This document shows positions 57,545 through 64,000 of a stretch of DNA of 64,000 nt, one piece after another. The stretch is taken from positions 7,726,501-7,790,500 of the forward strand of contig NZ_CP048222.1 of the NCBI RefSeq assembly GCF_010119975.1, written 5' to 3'. The position numbers and the translations under genes were made by a program. The first letter of the stretch is position 1; each line of letters starts with the position of its first letter. The DNA comes from Rhodocytophaga rosea (GTDB taxonomy: Bacteria; Bacteroidota; Bacteroidia; Cytophagales; 172606-1). The notes under the pieces were generated by a model. That model worked only from the letters and a program-made list of their open reading frames with translations, did no database searches and was not told the origin of the DNA.

Positions 57545-58459
57545 ATGTCTAAAGAGGAATCAGCCCAAAATAAAGTCATTCTTCGCCGGAGGGAAAGCCA
57601 GCACCAGGAAGCGCAGCAAAATAAGCAGCAAGTAAGCTATGGTAACGAGAATGCTACATTCCATACCAATGGATACGGTGCGGAGGTAATGCAGGCGATG
57701 TATGGATATAAGCAGGGAATTCCTCTGCAAACCAAACCTGCTGACCAGACAACTCAGATTCATTCAACCCCTTCTCCTGTGATTCAGCGGGAAGGCTGGA
57801 AAGACTTGGATGTAATAGGTGGGCTTCTCCATCAGGGGGCTAAATTCAATTTTTCGGTGCAACTCCCCAAAACCCTGCTTGATCATTACCGGGATGGAAA
57901 TGGAACTGAATTCGGGCTTACTTCTCTCGGTATGACTCAATGTAATGCCCTGATTGATTTTGGAAACGATAAACGTTCGCCTCAATTTCTCAGGTTTGTG
58001 AATCAGATGGGAGCAGAGATTGCAAGAAATGCAGGAAGCGATCCGACCCGTTTGAAAGAATCTATCGAAAGCGATGTAAGCTTTAGTATGCTGGGGGCAT
58101 GTAATACCAGTGGCACGCTCGGTAACTTTACAGTATATGCGTGGGGCAAACTCAAAGTATGGAATCCTGATGCAGATGGAACCAATGCTGACTGGAGTTT
58201 TGATGGGTCTATGTGGTGGTATGACCTATGGGATTTTGACCACAGGGCTGCTTCCGGAAAAGGTGAACCCGGACGAACTTCTACTGGCTCCTGGCGGACA
58301 GATGTAGGAAGCCTGCTGGTGGGAACTCCTTTCGAAATTAAGTCTGCAACTGTTGCGGTGCATCAGGCGCGGGCAGAAGCCAAAGGTGGAAATAATTATG
58401 CCAAGTGGGAAGGCAATCCGGAAGGTAAACTGATGCCAGTCGTTTCCGGAATTCTTTAA
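57545..58459 (+). CDS. Unknown protein with a toxin-like C-terminal domain (candidate secreted effector)
   Basis: 304 aa without a signal peptide. Residues 1-80 are polar, Gln-rich and probably disordered; an IQRE motif at 80-83 resembles the VQRE/IQRK motifs that precede effector cores in DUF4157-type, contractile-injection-associated proteins of Bacteroidota. The C-terminal part has DVSFSMLGACNTSGTLGNFT and then WWYDLWDFDHR (224-234), followed by a Gly/Arg loop and GTPFEI. The D-x-(Y/W)-D-F...H-R pattern recalls colicin-M-like lipid II phosphatase toxins, but the His spacing differs. Function is therefore an inference. No immunity gene was recognised next to it. Confidence 0.55.
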   Translation: MSKEESAQNKVILRRRESQHQEAQQNKQQVSYGNENATFHTNGYGAEVMQAMYGYKQGIPLQTKPADQTTQIHSTPSPVIQREGWKDLDVIGGLLHQGAKFNFSVQLPKTLLDHYRDGNGTEFGLTSLGMTQCNALIDFGNDKRSPQFLRFVNQMGAEIARNAGSDPTRLKESIESDVSFSMLGACNTSGTLGNFTVYAWGKLKVWNPDADGTNADWSFDGSMWWYDLWDFDHRAASGKGEPGRTSTGSWRTDVGSLLVGTPFEIKSATVAVHQARAEAKGGNNYAKWEGNPEGKLMPVVSGIL

Positions 58460-58701
58460 AACCTGAATGCATTAAACACACCTGTTCTGTTACCAATTCC
58501 TGCTTTGGATTTCTTCTAAAAAGCCAGTTATAATTCGATTCAGATAAATACGCTTGTCTTCTATCCTGATCAATAAACATATAGAATAAAAATATTTTAG
58601 TTTAGCCTGTAACCTTCCTGTATTGCTGAGGTTTCCCCAACAGTTTATTTCCGGTTTAATTCCCTCCGGTAATTCTTGTATGGCTAAATTAAAATATACC
58701 C

Positions 58702-59871
58702 ATGATTCACCCAACCCCTTTCCTTTCTGCCTTCTTTACAAAAACTGTTGGTCTGGCTTTTTTTATCTTAGGTATCATTTGTATTACGGCAAACCCTGCT
58801 TCAAACATGACTTTGTTTGACGATGTGTACGGACCTAAAGACAGGCAGCCATTTTCAGAAGTGGAACAAGTGCAAGCTGCTGCGCCAGTGCATCTTAAAA
58901 AGAGCCGTGACCGGGATATGTCCAAAGGCTACTGGATTAGCCATAAAACAAAAATGTATTACTGCATTGAATTTAAAGAAGACCTTGACTCCAGGAGCTG
59001 GAACATGAGCAGATGCTTTGAACATGCCCTATTTACCAAAAAGCAGCCAGATGTATATCAATTGACCCGTGAAGCAGGTACACTTACATTAAACGGAAAA
59101 CTGGAAACACCGGAAAGCGACGGAAGTTATGAGTTTACAGAAGATGCCGCTTTTAAAAATTACCTGGCAGACAATGCCATCATAAGTCAAGATGAGAATT
59201 TACTGTTTCACCTTTTTATGGGAGACATGACAAAAGACTATGTAGCCTATCTGAAGAAAACCTATACTCAGCTAGACGGCGACCGTCTGCTGGAACTGGC
59301 CATTCATGGTGTTACCCAGAGGCGCTTTCAGGAATATGTAGGCTTATTTGAGAAATACAGCAATAAAATGCCCTCCATCCAGGAGGTTATAGAAGCCAGA
59401 ATTCATGGGCTCACTAGTGAATACATTGAGGATATCAGATCCGGTGGTTTTACCAATCTGAGTATGAAAAAAATGATGGAAGCCAGAATTCATGGCGTAA
59501 ATTCCGCCTATATCGAAAGTTTAAATAAAGCTGGCTTTACTAACCTGAGCATAGATAAAATTCTGGAAGCAAAAATACACGGCATTGATCCGGTAAGCAT
59601 CAAACAAATTGAGTCGCTGGGATATACCAATCTGGGCCTGGATAAAATTATTGAGGTAAAAATTCATGGCGTGAATTCAACCTATATTCAGGAATTGAAA
59701 GAGGCTGGCTTTACCAATCTTACAATCAATAAATTGATAGAAGCTAAAATTCATGGCGTGAATGCCGACTTTATTGCAGAAGCCAAAAACAAAGGCTATA
59801 CCTACGAAAGTATTAATAACTACATCGACCTGAAAATCCACGGATTTGACAGAAAACGCAACAGGGATTAA
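58702..59871 (+). CDS. Protein with 29-residue IHG repeats, one N-terminal membrane helix
   Basis: 389 aa. One hydrophobic helix at about 13-30 (VGLAFFILGIICITA) anchors or exports the protein. Residues 40-200 are a charged domain of unknown type. From 201 the tripeptide IHG recurs at 201, 234, 263, 292, 321, 350 and 379, the last five gaps each being 29 residues, with consensus (K/R)IHGVNSxYIxxLxxxGFTNLxxxKxIEA. Similar repeats occur after the peptidase part of BlaR1/M56-type proteins; here they stand without a peptidase. Likely a helical solenoid for protein contact. Confidence 0.75.
   Translation: MIHPTPFLSAFFTKTVGLAFFILGIICITANPASNMTLFDDVYGPKDRQPFSEVEQVQAAAPVHLKKSRDRDMSKGYWISHKTKMYYCIEFKEDLDSRSWNMSRCFEHALFTKKQPDVYQLTREAGTLTLNGKLETPESDGSYEFTEDAAFKNYLADNAIISQDENLLFHLFMGDMTKDYVAYLKKTYTQLDGDRLLELAIHGVTQRRFQEYVGLFEKYSNKMPSIQEVIEARIHGLTSEYIEDIRSGGFTNLSMKKMMEARIHGVNSAYIESLNKAGFTNLSIDKILEAKIHGIDPVSIKQIESLGYTNLGLDKIIEVKIHGVNSTYIQELKEAGFTNLTINKLIEAKIHGVNADFIAEAKNKGYTYESINNYIDLKIHGFDRKRNRD
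59302..59844 (+). repeat. Tandem 87-bp (29-codon) coding repeats
   Basis: Seven IHG-starting units, five gaps of exactly 29 codons after a first gap of 33, read in frame within the gene at 58702-59871. Units differ at the DNA level, so the array is old and under protein-level selection. Confidence 0.85.
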
Positions 59872-60006
59872 AATTTCGCAATACTGGTATATACCCCGCA
59901 ATATGGGTGATTTTGTAAAATGCTGAAAACCATATATCCGGGCAGTACGGCCGTTTAACACAAATCCCTATCTCCGCATAGTATTTTAAGTATAATATTG
60001 TTAGAA

Positions 60007-60038
60007 ACCAGATAAAAAGAGGCTTTCTTTTATCTGGT
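60007..60038 (+). terminator. Hairpin between the IHG-repeat gene and the outer-membrane receptor gene
   Basis: ACCAGATAAAA (60007-60017) pairs exactly with TTTTATCTGGT (60028-60038) around a 10-nt loop. It could terminate the IHG-repeat transcript or lie in the receptor leader, whose ATG is 41 bp further on. Confidence 0.6.
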
Positions 60039-60078
60039 GCTGGAATTGTATGTTCATTTTAAAAGTAAATAATTTACA

Positions 60079-62520
60079 ATGAAAAAACTTTATCTCCTAC
60101 TTTCTTTGTGTCTCCTGTTGCTCCCCTCACAGGTAGGGTTTGCCCAGAATACAGGCAAACTTTCAGGGGTGGTGCAGGATGATACCGGGATTGCGCTACC
60201 TTTTGCTACCGTTGCTATTCTGCAAACGGCAGATAATAAAATGGTAACCGGAGCGGTAACAGACGATGCTGGAAAGTTTGAGTTAAAAACACCTGCTGCC
60301 GGAAAATATAAGTTACGGGTAAGTGTAATTGGATATGCCCAGCTCGATACACCGCCCTTTGACGTAAGCGGAACAGAGTTTTCAAAGAATTTTGGTAAAC
60401 TTTCCCTCAAGCAAGATACCAAAGTATTGCAGGAAGTAACCGTACAATCTATGCGGCCTACCATTACGAGTCATGCTGATAAACTGGTGGTGAGTGTAGA
60501 AGGAACCGCTTTAGCTGCCGGAAATACGGCTTATGAAGTACTGGCCAAATCTCCCGGCGTTTTTATCGACCAGGATGGTAATATCCAGCTGAATGGAAAA
60601 GGCGGCATCCGGATCATGATTGATGGCAAACTCACGTATCTAACTGGCAAGGAATTACAGAATTTCCTGCAAGGGATGTCTGCCGAAAACCTGAAAGACA
60701 TTGAAATCATCACCAATCCTTCTTCCAAATACGATGCAGAAGGAACAGCAGGTATTCTGAATATCAATCTGAAAAAAAATACCCTGACCGGCATGAATGG
60801 AAGTGTAAATATAGGCGGGCAATATAACGGCATGACAAGTTACTCATCCGGAGCTAATATCAATTATAAAAAAGGCAAGTGGAGTTCATTTGTGAATGCC
60901 GATCTGTCCAGGCGTGTTTTTTTCCGAAATGCTGCCTTCAACAGGGAATTTAACACCCCTGAAACCAGTGTCAGGTTCAATATGAATGGCCGCCAGGAAG
61001 ATATCCGGCTGGCACCTTCTGTGCGGTTGGGAACAGATTATGATATTTCAGATAAACACAGTGTAGGTATTAGTGCCAATTTATATTACCAGACTTTTGA
61101 CAGCCAGTTTAAAACATCTACTTTTCAGGGAAATGGTGATCCTGCCTTAGATTCACTGATTACAGCCACTAACCTGATAGATGGCGAGTTTTCAAACAGT
61201 ACCTTTAATGCCCATTACATAGGCAAACTCGATACAACGGGTACTACCTTAACTGGCGATATCGATTATGTCCGGATAACTAATAATGCAGATTCCAGGT
61301 TTATTAACCAGTACGCTCAAATCAATGGCGATGCCCTTCCCCGGCTGGTGTTGTTAAGCAGTGATAACCCAAGCAATTTTGATATATTTTCAGCCAAAAC
61401 AGATTTTGCAAAACCATTTTCTAAGGATACTAAACTGGAACTGGGGGCTAAAGCCAGTCATGTAGTTTCGGATAATAACCTGATGTTTTTTACCGACGCC
61501 GAAAACCTGCGCATTCCCGATGTAAGGCGTACTTCTCATTTTATTTACAAGGAAAATATTTATGCCGGGTATGTAAATTTTAATACCAAGCTCGCCAAGA
61601 AATGGAGTTTGCAAAGTGGCTTACGGGCGGAACAGACCGTAGGAAAAGGCAATCTGCTCACGACAGGTACAGTTTTTACCCGTAATTACCTGGACTGGTT
61701 TCCAAGTATATTCCTGCTCAATAACATTACTAAGAATTACCAGATCGCCTACAAATACAGCCGTCGGATCAGCCGGCCGAGATATGAGGCTATGAACCCT
61801 TTTGTATTCTACCTCGATCCCTATACCTATGCCCAGGGAAATCCTAATTTACGTCCGGCCTATACCAATTCTTTTGAACTGACCCAGACCCTGAAAAACA
61901 GCTATATCCTTACCCTTGGCTATTCGCTGACAAAAAACTTTATTGCAGAAATTCCCGAGCAGTTTACTGAAACCAGGACTACCATTTTCCAGCAGACCAA
62001 CGTGAAGATGTTCAAAAATATGAATGCGAACCTGGTGATTCCTGTTAAAGTGGCTAAAAAATGGGAAATCAATAATAACCTGACAGCTGCCTATCAAGAT
62101 TATAGTGTAGAACAACAGGGAAATACGCTCCGCAACCAGCAGTTCTTTTTCTATGCGCAGTCAACGAGTACCATACAATTACCCAAAAAGCTTAGCTTAG
62201 AACTGAATGGTGTATACCAGGGGCCGCTTGCCTATGGCTTGTACAGAATTTCAGGAATGTGGTGGGTAGATGCCGGCCTGAAACGTTCCTTCATGGAGGA
62301 CAAACTGGAATTAGCTCTGAATGTTACCGATATATTTAAAACCAGGCAAGTAGTAGGAGCCGCCAATTACAATGGCAATGTAAATGAGTTTGACCAGTAT
62401 TTTGGCTCACGGGGTATTCGCCTGAACCTGCGCTACCGCTTTACCAAGGGTGCTTCATTTGAAATGAAAAAACGCAATACCAATCTGGATGAACTAAACC
62501 GGGCTGGAGGTAATAATTAA
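60079..62520 (+). CDS. Outer-membrane beta-barrel receptor (carboxypeptidase-regulatory domain, plug, OMP_b-brl_3 type)
   Basis: 813 aa. Signal peptide (MKKLYLLLSLCLLLLPSQVG, then FAQ), carboxypeptidase-regulatory-like domain (about 27-115, LSGVVQDDTGIALPFATVAI), plug-like domain (about 120-230, YEVLAKSPGVFIDQDGNI, IRIMIDGKLTYLTGKEL, AEGTAGILNINLKKN) and a beta-barrel to the end (GSRGIRLNLRYRF). Same architecture as the receptor at 5549. It lies 137 bp upstream of the putative RiPP precursor on the same strand, with a terminator in between; receptors of this kind often accompany secreted or imported metallophore-like peptides, so a link is possible but unproven. Confidence 0.9.
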   Translation: MKKLYLLLSLCLLLLPSQVGFAQNTGKLSGVVQDDTGIALPFATVAILQTADNKMVTGAVTDDAGKFELKTPAAGKYKLRVSVIGYAQLDTPPFDVSGTEFSKNFGKLSLKQDTKVLQEVTVQSMRPTITSHADKLVVSVEGTALAAGNTAYEVLAKSPGVFIDQDGNIQLNGKGGIRIMIDGKLTYLTGKELQNFLQGMSAENLKDIEIITNPSSKYDAEGTAGILNINLKKNTLTGMNGSVNIGGQYNGMTSYSSGANINYKKGKWSSFVNADLSRRVFFRNAAFNREFNTPETSVRFNMNGRQEDIRLAPSVRLGTDYDISDKHSVGISANLYYQTFDSQFKTSTFQGNGDPALDSLITATNLIDGEFSNSTFNAHYIGKLDTTGTTLTGDIDYVRITNNADSRFINQYAQINGDALPRLVLLSSDNPSNFDIFSAKTDFAKPFSKDTKLELGAKASHVVSDNNLMFFTDAENLRIPDVRRTSHFIYKENIYAGYVNFNTKLAKKWSLQSGLRAEQTVGKGNLLTTGTVFTRNYLDWFPSIFLLNNITKNYQIAYKYSRRISRPRYEAMNPFVFYLDPYTYAQGNPNLRPAYTNSFELTQTLKNSYILTLGYSLTKNFIAEIPEQFTETRTTIFQQTNVKMFKNMNANLVIPVKVAKKWEINNNLTAAYQDYSVEQQGNTLRNQQFFFYAQSTSTIQLPKKLSLELNGVYQGPLAYGLYRISGMWWVDAGLKRSFMEDKLELALNVTDIFKTRQVVGAANYNGNVNEFDQYFGSRGIRLNLRYRFTKGASFEMKKRNTNLDELNRAGGNN

Positions 62521-62548
62521 TTTCTAAACTGGTAATTTTCTGAACAGG

Positions 62549-62574
62549 TTCCCGGCCCATAACCGGGAATTTTT
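62549..62574 (+). terminator. Rho-independent terminator after the receptor gene
   Basis: TTCCCGG (62549-62555) pairs with CCGGGAA (62563-62569), followed by five Ts. It separates the receptor from the precursor-peptide gene. Confidence 0.85.
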
Positions 62575-62657
62575 ATTGACGTCTGATCGTAGTTTGTTGC
62601 AACTATTAGGCATATAGCAGGGTCATAAGAGGGAAGAGAACCTAAACGTACCCATCT

Positions 62658-62825
62658 ATGAAACTCTCAAAAACGCTGCTTGGCGCCATTCTGCTGGGCA
62701 TTGCCCTTGAAACCACATCTTGTTTAACCGCTGAAGAAGCTCCACAGCCAGAGTCAGAACAAGGATCCAAAAATGAACCAGAAGGTACTATACCTGACAG
62801 TTGTCCGGGTTGTGGCATGGGTTAA
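62658..62825 (+). CDS. Putative MNIO-modified precursor peptide with lipoprotein-like leader, 55 aa
   Basis: A 55-codon frame from ATG 62658 to TAA 62823-62825. It starts with a signal peptide of lipoprotein type (MKLSKTLLGAILLGIALETT, then SC at residues 21-22), continues with a polar Glu/Pro-rich linker and ends DSCPGCGMG. The terminal Cys-X-X-Cys-Gly-Met-Gly motif resembles substrates of DUF692/MNIO enzymes such as the chr system of Chryseobacterium (recalled; not checked). The MNIO gene starts 25 bp downstream on the same strand. The two Cys are the expected modification sites. Leader type suggests the product might be exported by Sec and even lipidated. The gene is too short for usual gene finders. 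Confidence 0.75.
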   Translation: MKLSKTLLGAILLGIALETTSCLTAEEAPQPESEQGSKNEPEGTIPDSCPGCGMG

Positions 62826-62850
62826 ATTGTTCACTATACTTCTATAACTA

Positions 62851-63975
62851 TTGGCTAAGATTCTATCATCGGTTGCCTGTAATCTGGATGTTCATATACT
62901 TTCGGCCAGCATTCCTTTGCTGGAAGAGTCCCAGGTAGATGCCATTGAATGGTCATTTGACACCCTGTTTAATATCTGGCATACCCCAGGCTGGTTTGCC
63001 AGGCTGCTTACTGCCTTCAGCAAAGAAGAAAGGCTGATTGGCCATGGCGTATTTTTCTCCCTTTTGTCAGGCAAATGGTCTAAGGAGCAGTATCAGTGGC
63101 TTTCGCAGCTAAAACAGTTATCTGCAGAATTTCACTTTGACCATATTACCGAACATTTTGGCTTTATGACCGGACAGAGTTTTCATCAGGGAGCTCCTAT
63201 GTGCGTACCGTATTCACCTGCTACTTTAGCTATTGGCAGGGATCGTCTGGCCAGAATACAGGAGGCTTGCTCTTGTCCGGTTGGGCTGGAAAATCTGGCG
63301 TTTGCTGCTTCACTGGAACAAGTAAAACAGCAGGGAGAATTTCTCGAAAGGCTGATTGAACCGGTGAACGGCTTTATTATACTTGATCTGCATAACCTGT
63401 TTTGCCAGATGCATAATTTCTTCATGGATTTTGAGCAACTTCTTTCATCTTATCCGCTGGAACGGGTTAGAGAAATTCATATTTCGGGAGGCAGCTGGGA
63501 AAAATCAGGGAAACAATCTGAACGGATCATCCGCAGGGATACCCATGATCAGGCTGTACCACCCGAAGTATTTCATCTATTAGAAAAAACTATACCGGTA
63601 TGTCCCAATCTGAAATATGTGGTGCTGGAACAATTAGGTATTGCCTTAAAAACGCAGGAAAGTAAAGCTGCTTTTTATCAGAATTTTGTGCAAATGAAAC
63701 AAATTGTGGAGGATAACAATCAAACGATTGCAAACTCTTCAGAAAACCCATTTATCCCACCATCCATTACTCTCCCGGAAACTTTTGTAGAAAACCAGGA
63801 ACTCTATGCACAACAACGGGAATTGTCGGAAATTTTAGAAACCTCTTCTTCCTATGAAGAGACAAACAGGCTATTGAAAGCATCCAGTTTAGCGCATACT
63901 GCCTGGAATATCGAAAGCTGGGACCCGGCCATGATTGAAACTGCCATTCATATTGCCCGGAAATGGAAGAAATAG
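62851..63975 (+). CDS. DUF692-family multinuclear non-heme iron oxidase (MNIO), RiPP-modifying
   Basis: 374 aa with a TTG start at 62851; an in-frame TAA at 62845 excludes a longer form and the next Met (106) is inside the core. TIM-barrel ligands expected for the family are visible: His65 (IGHGVFFSL), His98/Glu101/His102 (DHITEHFGF), Glu147-Asn148 (VGLENLAFA), Asp179 and His181 (ILDLHNLF), His210 (EIHISGG), Asp230 and His232 (DTHDQAVPP) and Glu260 (VVLEQLG). Known members (MbnB, TglH, ChrH) oxidise peptide cysteines. A C-terminal helical extension of about 85 residues (290-374) goes beyond the typical ~280-aa enzyme and might act as a partner or peptide-binding domain. The end of the window hides any further pathway genes. 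Confidence 0.88.
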   Translation: MAKILSSVACNLDVHILSASIPLLEESQVDAIEWSFDTLFNIWHTPGWFARLLTAFSKEERLIGHGVFFSLLSGKWSKEQYQWLSQLKQLSAEFHFDHITEHFGFMTGQSFHQGAPMCVPYSPATLAIGRDRLARIQEACSCPVGLENLAFAASLEQVKQQGEFLERLIEPVNGFIILDLHNLFCQMHNFFMDFEQLLSSYPLERVREIHISGGSWEKSGKQSERIIRRDTHDQAVPPEVFHLLEKTIPVCPNLKYVVLEQLGIALKTQESKAAFYQNFVQMKQIVEDNNQTIANSSENPFIPPSITLPETFVENQELYAQQRELSEILETSSSYEETNRLLKASSLAHTAWNIESWDPAMIETAIHIARKWKK

Positions 63976-64000
63976 TGAGTGGTAACCATCCTTGAAATGT

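Overview
The window looks like a chromosomal segment of a Bacteroidota bacterium, most likely an environmental Cytophagales relative (Rhodocytophaga/Xanthocytophaga-like; inferred from family content, not from a search). Signs are the moderate-to-low GC, the lack of clear Shine-Dalgarno sequences, type IX secretion (T9SS) C-terminal sorting domains, carboxypeptidase-regulatory/TonB-type outer-membrane barrels, a hybrid two-component one-protein regulator, GH43 and DUF1080 proteins and many insertion sequences. No tRNA, rRNA or CRISPR array was seen.

Layout. 1-0.9 kb: end of an IS256-family element. 1.0-4.9 kb: a peptide export cassette on the minus strand, consisting of a 45-aa double-glycine-leader peptide gene absent from simple ORF lists, a terminator hairpin, an HlyD-like adaptor and a C39-peptidase ABC exporter. 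5.2-9.0 kb: a chimeric gene remnant, an outer-membrane barrel receptor and an erythromycin-esterase pseudogene. 9.2-13.5 kb: a 1430-aa hybrid sensor/AraC regulator. 13.6-24.7 kb: an IS630-type element that has beheaded the first of three tandem ELWxxDGT-repeat, T9SS-secreted proteins. The three genes share long identical 3' blocks, terminators and (for the second and third) upstream regulatory modules. 24.8-30 kb: a GH43-like protein, a small lipoprotein, a second IS630 element, a small outer-membrane barrel protein and an amidohydrolase. 30.2-36.9 kb: an IS5-family element just upstream of a complete RND efflux operon (adaptor, HAE1-type pump, outer-membrane factor). 37-42.4 kb: DUF1080, a haloperoxidase-like lipoprotein lacking the usual catalytic His, a GH43 enzyme and a concanavalin-like protein. 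42.5-50.5 kb: a second RND efflux operon, divergent from an OmpR/CpxA-type two-component pair that probably controls it. 50.5-59.9 kb: methyltransferase, small proteins, alpha/beta hydrolase, S41 peptidase, single-domain response regulator, DUF1080 protein, a candidate secreted toxin-like protein and a protein with seven IHG units at a 29-residue period. 60-64 kb: a second outer-membrane barrel receptor, a 55-aa lipoprotein-like precursor ending in a CPGCGMG motif, and a DUF692/MNIO (multinuclear non-heme iron oxidase) enzyme.

The two most interesting systems are peptide systems. At the right edge, the short precursor with a Cys-X-X-Cys C-terminus next to an MNIO enzyme looks like a RiPP-type modification pathway with a lipoprotein-like leader. 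At the left, the double-glycine peptide has its own exporter. The ELWxxDGT cluster is a clear case of tandem duplication, local gene conversion and IS-driven decay.
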